From Phycisphaerales bacterium UBA2402 (GTDB lineage: Bacteria > Planctomycetota > Phycisphaerae > Phycisphaerales > UBA1924), in the NCBI GenBank assembly GCA_002343715.1, contig DDSA01000249.1:1-7400 (forward strand): a stretch of DNA of 7,400 nucleotides, given 5' to 3'. Positions 1 to 7,033 of the stretch are shown here, piece after piece. Both the position numbers and the translations under genes were made by a program. Each line of letters starts with the position of its first letter. The first letter of the stretch is position 1. The notes under the pieces were generated by a model. That model made no database searches. It had not been told where the DNA came from and saw only the letters and a program-made list of their open reading frames with translations.

Positions 1-2
1 CC

Positions 3-1958
3 GCGCCCGAGGGCCGCCGGGGCTGGGAGTGGCGGTACCTCTCCGCCATCGCCGACGGGAGTGCCGCGGCCTCGCCCCTGCCCGAACTTCGCGCCGGGAT
101 CGTCGGTTTCGCCGCGGGGTCGGACGGCCAACCGATCGTCGCCTCGGTGCTGGGCCTCTTGTCGTGGCAGCACGAGTACGGGGCGTGGAGGCCGTTGTAC
201 CATGCCGGGGTCGCTTCGCTGCCCGGCGAGAAGCACGAGCAAGGCTCATCGCTCAACATCGCCGCCATCGCGCCCGATGCCTCCGCCGCGGTCGTGATGG
301 TGCAGCCGCCGCCCAACCGCTTCGACATTCCGTGGAAAACGCTGCTGGCGCGCCTCGAAGCCGATGTGAACGGTCGGCTGCGGATCGTGTCCGCGGTGGT
401 GCTGGGAACGCCCGCGCCCGACTCGACGGGCGCGTGGCGCCGGCTCGCGGCCTTTTCATCCTCCGGGAAGTTCGCCGCCGTGCGCCTGGACGGAGACAAG
501 GTGTGCATCGTCTCCACGCGCGATCCCGCCGCGACGGCGCGCCCGATCGGCGAAGCGCCCTGCTTCGCCTTCGCGGACGGGGAAGAGACGCTGGTGCTGG
601 GCGATGCTGTTCTGACGCGGTACGACTGCGAACTCGGGAAGCCGATCGCGCCCCTCGCCCCCTCGTGCTGGCCCATCACCCCCGATGAGATCACGGTGAG
701 AGGGGCCCGGGTGTTCGCCGTGCGCGAGGGCGCGGGCTACCTGTGGGATGCGGGATCGGCGCGGCTGATCGGCACGGTCCACAGCGCGACGGGGGCCGCG
801 GCGTGGCTCGATGACAACCGCCTCGCCGTCGCCGCCGACACGAGCATCCGCATCGTCGATGCGCGGACGTGCGGGATCGAGCGCACGCTGCTGGGGCACG
901 ATCGGCGCATCTCGGCGCTGGCCCGCGCGCCCGGCGGCTCGACGGACCTCTTAAGCGGCGACAGCCTGCCCGGCGTGGCACGGCTCTGGAAGACCGAGCG
1001 GCCCGATGCCTTTGTCGCCGAGACGCTCATCAACGCCGCCAAGCCCTCGCCCAGGGGCGTGCTGCTGGTGATCGACGATGAGCGCACCCGCCGCTTCGAG
1101 GTGCGCGACCCCGACACCGGCCGCATCCTTCTGACCATCGACGGCGATGACAAGGGCGAAGACGGCGGCCCCTACGACGGCGCGCTGTGGAACCACGACG
1201 CGAGCGAGATCATCATCAGCGGCGAGCGGGGCCTGCGCATCCATGATGCCGCCACCGGCGCGCGGCTGCGGCGGTTCGGGCTGCCGGAGGTGGACAGGGG
1301 GATGGTGTACAGGCCCACCGTGCAGGACCTGACGCCCGTGGCCCTGCTGCCCCTCAACACCATCGCGGTGCTGCGCGCGTACAGCGGGGCGCTTCGGGTC
1401 TATGTGATGGGGCTTAACGATGGCGGTATCGTTGCCCAACGCGAATGGGACTACAGGCAACTCGGCATCCGTCCGCCGTCGAGCACGATGATGGCGGCGG
1501 CTGGTCGCGGCATGATCGCGATCGCGCTGGGCGGGCGGATTGAGTTGTGGGACAAGACCCTCTCGACCCTCCACGCGCACGCGACGGTCGAGGACACGGT
1601 GAACGCGATGGCGTGGTCGCCCGACTCATCGCGTCTCGCCGTCGGGGATTGGAACGGCGACGTCCTGGTGTTCAACACCATGCTGCGGCCTCTCGGGACA
1701 AAGAAGAAGGCCCATCAGGCGGTCCAGTGCGTCGCGTGGTCGATCGACAGCACGCGGCTCTTCACCTCCGGGCAGGAGGCCCTTGTCCGCGTCTGGGATG
1801 CCGATGTTTCGCGCACGTTGCTCACACTCTCTCCCCGGTGGTCCGTGGTCGGGATGTGGCTCGATGTGAGCCACAACCTGTTCGGCGCGGAGCAGGACCC
1901 CCGCGGCGGCACCAATGCCGGGCGTGCGACGGTGTGGTGGTGGATGCCCCCGTGGTAA
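3..1958 (+). CDS. WD40 repeat (beta-propeller) protein, 5'-truncated
   Basis: The frame is open from base 3, so the true start lies upstream; 651 residues are visible, ending at a TAA. A GTG at base 147 is an internal codon, because convincing protein sequence continues before it. Residues 7-13 read GWEWRYL, a motif I associate with the junction between a TPR/helical region and the propeller in planctomycete Ser/Thr kinase-WD40 proteins. The rest shows degenerate WD40 blades. A Gly-His pair (about 298) is followed by a Leu-Trp-Lys blade end (about 329); further blade ends are LWD at about 517 and VWD at about 599. The clearest blades lie between about 530 and 600 (VNAMAWSPDSSRLAVGDW, VQCVAWSIDSTRLFTSG). 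The protein ends in an unusual aromatic tail, VWWWMPPW. Such propellers are usually protein-interaction scaffolds; no catalytic domain is visible in this part, and a kinase domain upstream is inference only. The gene converges with the minus-strand operon, stop to stop about 43 bases apart. Confidence 0.88.
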   Translation, partial: APEGRRGWEWRYLSAIADGSAAASPLPELRAGIVGFAAGSDGQPIVASVLGLLSWQHEYGAWRPLYHAGVASLPGEKHEQGSSLNIAAIAPDASAAVVMVQPPPNRFDIPWKTLLARLEADVNGRLRIVSAVVLGTPAPDSTGAWRRLAAFSSSGKFAAVRLDGDKVCIVSTRDPAATARPIGEAPCFAFADGEETLVLGDAVLTRYDCELGKPIAPLAPSCWPITPDEITVRGARVFAVREGAGYLWDAGSARLIGTVHSATGAAAWLDDNRLAVAADTSIRIVDARTCGIERTLLGHDRRISALARAPGGSTDLLSGDSLPGVARLWKTERPDAFVAETLINAAKPSPRGVLLVIDDERTRRFEVRDPDTGRILLTIDGDDKGEDGGPYDGALWNHDASEIIISGERGLRIHDAATGARLRRFGLPEVDRGMVYRPTVQDLTPVALLPLNTIAVLRAYSGALRVYVMGLNDGGIVAQREWDYRQLGIRPPSSTMMAAAGRGMIAIALGGRIELWDKTLSTLHAHATVEDTVNAMAWSPDSSRLAVGDWNGDVLVFNTMLRPLGTKKKAHQAVQCVAWSIDSTRLFTSGQEALVRVWDADVSRTLLTLSPRWSVVGMWLDVSHNLFGAEQDPRGGTNAGRATVWWWMPPW

Positions 1959-1966
1959 GCGGAACC

Positions 1967-1984
1967 CGCCGCCGGTTCGCGGCG
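1967..1984. terminator. Stem-loop between convergent genes, weak terminator candidate
   Basis: CGCCGC, a 6-base loop and GCGGCG form a perfect 6-bp stem in the 43-base gap between the WD40 gene and the cysteine-rich gene. The overlapping pair GAACC/GGTTC (1962-1978) gives an alternative fold. There is no T-tract on either side, so it is not a textbook intrinsic terminator. Its placement between convergent stops is the main argument, and stems of this size arise easily in GC-rich DNA. Confidence 0.25.
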
Positions 1985-2001
1985 CGGACATCCGACATTG
2001 A

Positions 2002-3060
2002 CTACGCGGGGTCGCTGGCGGGCGGGTTCGGGTCCCTCAGGTGCGGCATGCTGCCGACGCAGGAACAGGAATAGACCCCCGACTGCGGGTCCTTCGTGCA
2101 CACCAGCGTGCCCGGAATTTTCACGCCGTCACGCTCGAAGACACACTGCTCGCCTGTCCGGTCTCCATCATCCCTTCCCACGAACGGCGTGGTGACTTTG
2201 GTCACCGCTCCGACCGCACGTTTGATCGCGCTGACACGCCGTTCGATCCACGCCACCCGGTTTGAGTCGGTTCGGCGGATGGCCGTCATCTCCCACGTTA
2301 CCTCGAACAACTCTTCATCAATTTCGAGCGTGCCCGATCGCGGCCCGCCGATCACCGTGCTCGTGAGCACGGTGATCACGCCCCCGGTGGGCACGTGCGA
2401 GCGGCTCGCCTTGTCGTAGCGGGTCTGTCGGATGACCCACAGGTAACGATCCCTGCCCGTCGGGTCGGGTATCTCGACCAGTTCGCGGAAGACGCTGCCG
2501 GCGGGCTGTTCTTTCTTCGAGGAGCACTTCACCTCGGACTCGCCGGGCAGACAGGCGCACTTGCAGGTGATGACTTGGGCGGGGGCGAACGCGCTGCTCG
2601 AACAATGACGCGTGTGCACTTTGTCTTTCTGGTCTTTGCAGCAGCACGTCGCCGTGGGGCGAACGGTGCCGGCGGGGCGGTAGGCGTAATCGCCCATGAC
2701 CGCGACCGCCCGCGTCATGTCCACATCTTTCGCGTCGCCCGGCCCAAGGAACGAGTTGATCCGCCACTCGTACCACGCGGGCGTGCGGGACCGGTTGGAC
2801 CACAGCAGGACCTCGCAGGTGTCGATCTCGTAGTGCGTATCGCTGAAAGCCAGCACGCCCCGGTACTCCCGCCCCGTCGGCGTCGTCCGCAGGACGGTTC
2901 GTTTCTCGCTCCCCGTAGTGGTCCAGCGAAGGCGGGTGTTCCCGTCGGAGGTCGTCTGCTTACACTCTTTCAGAAGACGGCGGTTGCTCGCAAGCCCCTC
3001 CGTTTTCACACACCCGGTGCACGAGTCAAAGTTGATCTCGGCCATCCTCAACAGGTCCAC
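2002..3060 (-). CDS. Cysteine-rich protein of unknown function
   Basis: I do not recognise this family. The 352-residue product holds 16 cysteines (residues 14, 17, 33, 82, 139-141, 153, 166, 168, 170, 179, 306, 321, 332, 334). They form an N-terminal CxxC, a central CCC...C...CxCxC...C cluster and a C-terminal CxC. The segments between are rich in beta-prone V/T/I and charged residues (for example YLWVIRQTRYD, FEVTWEMTAIRR, RVAWIERRV), which argues for a real folded protein. I see no signal peptide or membrane segment, so the cysteines could bind metal in the cytoplasm, or could form disulfides if export occurs by a route I cannot see. The chosen start is GTG at 3060, because AAAGGA lies 8 bases upstream. 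An open frame runs back to 3147 but overlaps the GH57 gene, and the ATG at 3045 has its GAGG directly abutting it. It is the last gene of the putative operon, 28 bases after GH57. Codon use looks slightly less GC3-biased than in the neighbours. Confidence 0.72.
   Translation of the reverse strand: MDLLRMAEINFDSCTGCVKTEGLASNRRLLKECKQTTSDGNTRLRWTTTGSEKRTVLRTTPTGREYRGVLAFSDTHYEIDTCEVLLWSNRSRTPAWYEWRINSFLGPGDAKDVDMTRAVAVMGDYAYRPAGTVRPTATCCCKDQKDKVHTRHCSSSAFAPAQVITCKCACLPGESEVKCSSKKEQPAGSVFRELVEIPDPTGRDRYLWVIRQTRYDKASRSHVPTGGVITVLTSTVIGGPRSGTLEIDEELFEVTWEMTAIRRTDSNRVAWIERRVSAIKRAVGAVTKVTTPFVGRDDGDRTGEQCVFERDGVKIPGTLVCTKDPQSGVYSCSCVGSMPHLRDPNPPASDPA
2350..2377. repeat. Perfect 28-bp palindrome (13-bp arms, 2-base centre)
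   Basis: GATCACCGTGCTC, then GT, then GAGCACGGTGATC: every base of the 13-bp arms pairs. It lies inside the cysteine-rich gene, in the codons for residues 228-237 (VITVLTSTVI). In RNA from either strand it could form a very stable hairpin, and in DNA it could be a dyad protein-binding site. The encoded peptide is itself quasi-symmetrical, so part of the symmetry may come from coding constraint. Confidence 0.9.
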
Positions 3061-3068
3061 GCTGACCG

Positions 3069-3074
3069 TCCTTT
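3069..3074 (-). promoter_or_regulatory. Ribosome binding site deciding the cysteine-rich gene start
   Basis: On the minus strand AAAGGA ends 8 bases before the GTG at 3060, in the short gap after the GH57 stop. It is the best Shine-Dalgarno match near any candidate start of this frame and favours GTG 3060 over the upstream ATG at 3147 and the downstream ATG at 3045. Confidence 0.5.
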
Positions 3075-3088
3075 CCCCCGAGAATGTC

Positions 3089-4324
3089 TCAGGTCCCACA
3101 CCTGGCCCGCACATCCGCCGCGACGTTCCGCAGCGCGATGAAGGCATCGTACGGCGAGTCGTAGGGGCGGAAGTACGCGTGCACGTCCCCCTCCGGCCCG
3201 CCCTTCACGCTCATGTAATAGAAATGGTCCGAGGTCGTCAGCCGGCGCCAATCCGCCAGGAGTTTCTGCCCCTCCTCGTCGCTCTCATCGGCGGCGCGGG
3301 CTTTGACGGGGCCTTCGAGGGCGAAGACGACCGCCGCGGCGTCCTGCTGCATGGCGTTGCCCTGCCACGCGGAGAGGTCGCGTTCGCGGTCGGCCCAACT
3401 GGTGTAGCGCGGCACGGCGTAGGTCGGGGTGTCGGGCCCGCCGAAGCGCGCGAGGGCCTCGGTGGGAGTGAGAAAGGCCGCGGCGGGGTCGATCTCGAAG
3501 AACGCGCCGGGCAGGTCCCACAGGAACTGGAAGATGCCGGTGTCGGCCCACTGGTGCTCGCCGAAGGTCTCGTAGTCCATGAAAAGGTTGACGGTGTGGC
3601 CCGGCTCGTGCGCCAGCCACGAGGCGAACTTCGCGGGCGTCAATGGCCACTGGCCCCACTGACGATCGCCGAAGCGGAAGGCGATGTCGTCGCTGAGGCG
3701 GTGGTTCTTGAGCAGCAGGCCGGGGCGGTCGGTTCTCCCGGGGATCGTCATCGGCGGCGCATAGACCACGCCGGGCGTGCGTCCGGCGAGCAGGTCGGTG
3801 ACACCCTCGCACAGAATGCCCTTGAAACGGGGCCGGCCTGTGTCGTCGGTCATGGCGAAGACATGGGCCGCCACCTCATCGGCGTAGATGAGTTCGGTGT
3901 TGCGGAAAACGCGGGGAGTCTGGCCGAAGACCTGCTCCATCGTCCGCGTGTGCAGGGCCAGTTGCGCCTCGAACTCGGCCCGCGAGTGGATGAAGGCGAG
4001 CGAGTGGTGGTACGTCTCGGAGAGGAGTTCGCACGCCCCCATCCGCGCCAGTTCGCGCACGTGGCCGATCACATCGGGGGCATGGGCCTCGAGCTGCTCG
4101 ATCGCGGTGCCGGTGATGGAGAAGGCGACCTTGAACCGCCCCTCGAAGCGGCGGGCCAGGTCGATCAGCAGCCGCGTGGCGGGGCGGTAGCACTTGTCGG
4201 CGACCTTGCGGAGTATCTCGGCGTTCTTCGCGTCGTCGAAGTACGGCGGCCCGCTGTCGAAGGGGCTGTAGCGCCGCAGGCGGTGCGGCTGGTGGAGTTG
4301 AAAGTACAGCACGGGGCAGGGCAT
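3089..4324 (-). CDS. Glycoside hydrolase family 57 (alpha-amylase-like)
   Basis: A 411-residue predicted alpha-glucan hydrolase or transferase of the GH57 (beta/alpha)7-barrel family. The GH57 landmarks appear in order: YFQLHQPHRLRR with the HQP motif at 11-13; the segment FKVAFSITGTAIEQLEAHAP at 65-83; LLSETYHHSLA at 100-110; FRNTELIY at 140-147, with Glu144 the predicted nucleophile; and NLFMDYETFGEHQ at 246-258, with Asp250 the predicted acid/base. Residue roles follow family knowledge, not a structure. The whole resembles the archaeal/bacterial alpha-amylase-like GH57 group, although at this level alpha-amylase, amylopullulanase and 4-alpha-glucanotransferase activities cannot be separated. 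No signal peptide is visible, so it should act in the cytoplasm, probably on glycogen-like or maltodextrin substrates. ATG 4324 is the only possible start, because an in-frame TAG lies five codons upstream; there is no recognisable Shine-Dalgarno. It lies 49 bases after the lipoprotein gene and 28 before the cysteine-rich gene. Confidence 0.93.
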   Translation of the reverse strand: MPCPVLYFQLHQPHRLRRYSPFDSGPPYFDDAKNAEILRKVADKCYRPATRLLIDLARRFEGRFKVAFSITGTAIEQLEAHAPDVIGHVRELARMGACELLSETYHHSLAFIHSRAEFEAQLALHTRTMEQVFGQTPRVFRNTELIYADEVAAHVFAMTDDTGRPRFKGILCEGVTDLLAGRTPGVVYAPPMTIPGRTDRPGLLLKNHRLSDDIAFRFGDRQWGQWPLTPAKFASWLAHEPGHTVNLFMDYETFGEHQWADTGIFQFLWDLPGAFFEIDPAAAFLTPTEALARFGGPDTPTYAVPRYTSWADRERDLSAWQGNAMQQDAAAVVFALEGPVKARAADESDEEGQKLLADWRRLTTSDHFYYMSVKGGPEGDVHAYFRPYDSPYDAFIALRNVAADVRARCGT

Positions 4325-4373
4325 CGGCGGGCAAGTCTAGTCGCGCGTGCCGTGCGCTCGCGCTGCGCCCCGG

Positions 4374-5063
4374 CTACTTCGTGCCGTACGTGCGCTCGCC
4401 CCGGGCCAGGCGCTGCAGCCACAGGTTCAGCCGCGCCGCCCAGTGGTCGAAGACCAGTTCCGCGTCCGCCAGTTTGTCGATGCTCTCCGCGGCGGACTGG
4501 CTCGGGCTGACCACATCGGCCTCGGTGGCGGCGCCGAGCAACTCGCCGGTGAGGGAATCAACGATCTCGACCTCGCCGGCCGCGCCGCCGAGTTCCATGA
4601 CGCCCGCGGGCGTGGTGCCGGAGAAGGCGACTTTGGTCACGGCCAGGCGCATCCGGGCGACGCCCTTGCCGGGCTTGTCCACGATGGTGTAGTTGATCTT
4701 CAGCGCATCGATGACGGCGAACCGGGCCTTGACGCCCAGGTTGACCGAATCGACCGGGGTGAGCGGCCGCCCCCGCGCGGTGCGGTCGGGGATGACCTTC
4801 ACCGAGTCCACGATGAAGGACCTGTATTGGGCCAGGCGCGGGTTCTCGTAGACGCGGGCGCCCTTGTGCAGGGGCGACGGCCGAAGGCGCGCGTACGCAG
4901 ACTCGCTGAGGAACCCGGAGCTCGGCGGCGTCTGGTCGAGCGAGGCGGGGCGATCGGCGACGGCGGCATCGTCGCTCGCGCACGCGGTAAGAAGACTCAG
5001 GCAGACGCCCAGCGCCAACCCTCTCCGCAGGCCGAAGCGGTTCTTGATGCGGTGCAACTCCAT
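4374..5063 (-). CDS. DUF3313 family lipoprotein
   Basis: A 229-residue predicted lipoprotein. A basic n-region (HRIKNRFGLRR) and a short hydrophobic stretch lead to the lipobox LTAC, with lipidated Cys28 followed by Ala-Ser. The absence of Asp at +2 fits outer-membrane sorting if the usual Lol rule applies. The mature part matches what I know of DUF3313: SGFLSESAYARLRPSP (49-64), YRSFIVDSVKV (80-90), VDKPGKGVARMRLAVTKV (128-145), an AGEVEIVDSLTGELL strand pair (162-176), and a terminal helix FDHWAARLNLWLQRLA (205-220). The family's biochemical role is unknown. The start is uncertain. ATG 5063 gives a normal signal-peptide length but has no Shine-Dalgarno. GTG 5108 adds 15 residues and has AGAGG 8 bases upstream (5117-5121), overlapping the epimerase stop as in translational coupling. 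It lies second in the putative operon. Confidence 0.88.
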   Translation of the reverse strand: MELHRIKNRFGLRRGLALGVCLSLLTACASDDAAVADRPASLDQTPPSSGFLSESAYARLRPSPLHKGARVYENPRLAQYRSFIVDSVKVIPDRTARGRPLTPVDSVNLGVKARFAVIDALKINYTIVDKPGKGVARMRLAVTKVAFSGTTPAGVMELGGAAGEVEIVDSLTGELLGAATEADVVSPSQSAAESIDKLADAELVFDHWAARLNLWLQRLARGERTYGTK

Positions 5064-5119
5064 GTATTGATTCTGGTTCAAGCGCGAGAGGGTAGACGGA
5101 TTGTGCACACGGCGCACCT

Positions 5120-6496
5120 CTACACCCCCGCATCCCACGCGAGCGACTCGGCCAGGGTGGGGTGAAGAAACCGGAACCCGCTGCGGCGCAGCGCCTCGGG
5201 CACCGCGCGGGTGCTGGTGGTCAGCAGGTCGGCTTTCTCACCCAGGGCCGCACGGAGCAGGGGCGCTGGCACGCGCGCGAAGAGAGGGCGCCGAGCGTGG
5301 GCGGCGAGCAGGGCGAGAAAGTCATTGGCGCGCTCGGGGCGTGGCGTCACGGCGTTCACCGCGCCGTGCAGGCGCTCGTTGGTCAGGGCGTGCAGGATGA
5401 TGCCCAGCAGGTCGTCCTGCCCGATCCAACTCCACCACTGCGTTCCCCTCCCCGGGATGCAGGCCAGCCCGAGCCTGGCCGCGGGGAGCATGGCCCCCAC
5501 CGCGCCCGCGCGGGCACAGACCACCAGGCCGATGCGGAGGTTCACGGTGCGGATGCTCGCGGCCCGCGCGGGTTCGTCCGCCGCCTCCCACTCGCGGGAG
5601 ACTTCGGCGAGGAACCCGCTGCCGATGCCGGCATCCTCCGCGAGTTCCTGCTCGCCCCGGTCGCCGTAATAGTGGATCCCGCTGGCGACGATCAGCACGC
5701 GGGGCCGACGCTTCAGGTTCGCCAGTGTTCGGGCGATGAGGCGCGTGCCATCGACGCGGCTGGCGCGGATGGCCTCCTTTTTCGCGGCGCTCCACCGGCC
5801 GCGGGCGACCGGCTCGCCCGCGAGGTGGATGACCGCATCGCACCCTTCGATCGCGGCATCGTCGATCTGCCCGCCGCGGGGGCCCGGGCCGGGCTGCCAG
5901 AAGATTTCTGATCCGTCCTCGGCGGGCTTGCGGCGGACCAGCCGCTGCACGGTGTGGCCCCCGGTGGTGAGAAAGTGGCGCAGGTCCCGCCCGATGGCCC
6001 CCGAGGCCCCGGTCATCACGATGCGCATGGGTGCGATCCCCGCGTGGCGGGCGAGGTCATGGCGGGTGCGGGCGTGGCGGAACTCAAAGAGTCGCGAGAT
6101 CTCCTTGGCCGCGAACGCGCCGCCCAGGGCCAGGCCGAGCGAGCCCATCGGCAGGCGGTACTCGACGCGGTCGCTGAGCGTGCTGGTCGAGGCGTCGATG
6201 GGGATGAATCGGTGGGTGTGCCGCCAGTGCGCGAAGGGGCCTCGCACCTGCTCATCGGTGAACCCTTCGCCGGGCGCGTGGCCGGTGTGCAGCGCCTCCC
6301 ACGGGAGCCACAAGGGGCCTTTCTTCACCGCGAAGCGCAGGCGCGTGCCGTCATGGATTCCCTCGCCCCGGCGCGACACAAAGCGCATCCGCTCCCACGG
6401 CGGGGCCAGCCGCTCGAACGCGCCGGGCCGCGCGTGCCAGGCGTAGAGGTCCGCCGCGGAAACCGGGATGGCGGACTGGGCGGAAAACTCCGGCAC
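5120..6496 (-). CDS. SRPBCC domain-TIGR01777 epimerase fusion
   Basis: 458 residues in two domains. Residues 1 to about 153 form an SRPBCC (START/polyketide-cyclase-like) domain, with the usual WHARPGAFERLAPPWE, GPFAHWRHTHRF, LSDRVEYRLP and KEISRLFEFRH segments. Residues 157-458 form an extended-SDR epimerase of the TIGR01777 (YfcH-like) family. A Rossmann strand MRIVMTGASGAIGRDL carries the Gly163/166/169 dinucleotide motif; then come DAVIHLAGEPVA (220-231), SGIHYYGDRGEQEL (272-285), NLRIGLVV (319-326), WWSWIGQDDLLGIILHAL (354-371), GAVNAVTPRP (378-387) and a C-terminal GFRFLHPTLAESL. These are very characteristic. The substrate is unknown, and NAD(P) binding is expected. The usual SDR Lys after YxxxK is not seen, which I believe is common in this family. 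GTG 6496 is the only plausible start; translatable sequence further upstream does not look like protein of this family. It appears to be the first gene of the operon, divergent from the TM2 gene. Confidence 0.92.
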   Translation of the reverse strand: MPEFSAQSAIPVSAADLYAWHARPGAFERLAPPWERMRFVSRRGEGIHDGTRLRFAVKKGPLWLPWEALHTGHAPGEGFTDEQVRGPFAHWRHTHRFIPIDASTSTLSDRVEYRLPMGSLGLALGGAFAAKEISRLFEFRHARTRHDLARHAGIAPMRIVMTGASGAIGRDLRHFLTTGGHTVQRLVRRKPAEDGSEIFWQPGPGPRGGQIDDAAIEGCDAVIHLAGEPVARGRWSAAKKEAIRASRVDGTRLIARTLANLKRRPRVLIVASGIHYYGDRGEQELAEDAGIGSGFLAEVSREWEAADEPARAASIRTVNLRIGLVVCARAGAVGAMLPAARLGLACIPGRGTQWWSWIGQDDLLGIILHALTNERLHGAVNAVTPRPERANDFLALLAAHARRPLFARVPAPLLRAALGEKADLLTTSTRAVPEALRRSGFRFLHPTLAESLAWDAGV

Positions 6497-6504
6497 GATG
6501 CCGG
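6490..6504 (-). promoter_or_regulatory. Hairpin enclosing the epimerase start codon
   Basis: On the minus strand CCGGCA, TCG and TGCCGG form a perfect 6-bp stem with a 3-base loop. The GTG start (6496-6494) has its first base in the loop and the other two in the stem. No Shine-Dalgarno is seen just upstream. If formed in mRNA, the hairpin would hide the start. The base pairing is certain; the regulatory role is inference, and such short GC stems are common here. Confidence 0.3.
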
Positions 6505-6597
6505 GAGGGTACCGTGTTGAGGGAGCGTGCGAAACCGGGGTGATCGGAACACGAACAATCTTCCATCTCGGCGAAGGCGGCCGATACGGGGTGACAC

Positions 6598-6831
6598 ATG
6601 CAGGAATACAAGACGACAGGGCTGGCGTATATCTTCTGGTTCGCGTGCCTGCTGGGGCTGTGCGGCATCCACAGGTTCTACGCGGGGCGGTGGGTGAGCG
6701 GCATCGTGTGGATCCTGACTTTCGGCCTCTTGGGCATCGGCCAGTTGATCGACCTGATCCTGATCCCGGGGATGATCGAGCGCGCGAACCGCGAGTTGGC
6801 GGGGCGAGGAGCGGGCTTCGTATCGAGGTGA
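6598..6831 (+). CDS. TM2 domain membrane protein
   Basis: A 77-residue protein built almost entirely of one TM2 domain. The first transmembrane helix spans about residues 7-22. The turn GIHRFYAGRW (23-32) carries the family's Gly-x-His-Arg-Phe-Tyr-x-Gly signature, and the second helix spans about 33-55 with the conserved Asp52 (QLIDLILIPGMI). A charged tail, ERANRELAGRGAGFVSR, follows. The role of bacterial TM2 proteins is not well defined; a location in the inner membrane is expected. ATG 6598 is preceded by GGGGTGA about 4 bases upstream, a weak ribosome site. The gene is transcribed divergently from the epimerase, with about 100 bases between the starts, and stands alone on its strand. Confidence 0.92.
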   Translation: MQEYKTTGLAYIFWFACLLGLCGIHRFYAGRWVSGIVWILTFGLLGIGQLIDLILIPGMIERANRELAGRGAGFVSR

Positions 6832-7033
6832 AGCGCGAAGCGGTGAACCGGCATGGTCCCCGGTACGCGCTGGGAGGGATCGCACGGGCGGTCGGCACAC
6901 TCAAGGTCCGATGATCCGTGTCCTCCCTTACGCGCGCCGCTCCACGCCACCGCTGAACGCAGGGAGTTATCCGGGGTTCTTTGATGTCATCTTGACACAG
7001 CGTTCGGTATTCGTTGACAAAATAAGACCTTCG

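Larger units (their letters stand above)
2002..6496 (-). other. Putative four-gene operon (epimerase, lipoprotein, GH57, Cys-rich)
   Basis: All four genes lie on the minus strand in the order epimerase, DUF3313 lipoprotein, GH57, cysteine-rich protein, with gaps of 56, 49 and 28 bases. I see no convincing terminator or promoter inside the gaps. The promoter should lie in the roughly 100-base divergent gap 6497-6597, but I could not identify a convincing -10/-35 pair there. Functions do not clearly link, so this may be an operon of convenience. Confidence 0.5.

Noticed and set aside
2395..3141. 248-codon plus-strand frame opposite the cysteine-rich gene
   Set aside because: I compared the two strands. 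The plus product has the skewed Arg/Val/Gly/Ala composition of a shadow frame, while the minus product has balanced residues and a ribosome site.
2918..4510. 530-codon open frame on the plus strand
   Set aside because: It lies antisense to the GH57 gene and parts of both neighbouring genes, and its product is low-complexity Arg/Gly/Val/Ala with no family feel. Long antisense frames are expected in GC-rich DNA with strong third-position bias.
5162..5911. 249-codon plus-strand frame opposite the epimerase
   Set aside because: The product is Arg/Ala/Gly-rich without recognisable motifs, whereas the minus strand encodes a complete TIGR01777 protein over the same bases.
6497..6904. Upstream extension of the epimerase frame to 6904
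   Set aside because: It would run through the TM2 gene on the opposite strand, and the extra residues are Arg/Pro/Ser-rich with no SRPBCC similarity. The domain begins naturally just after GTG 6496.
6832..6990. Possible tRNA or small RNA after the TM2 gene
   Set aside because: I found no T-loop GGTTCRA-type sequence with matching arms and no strong hairpin with a T-tract.
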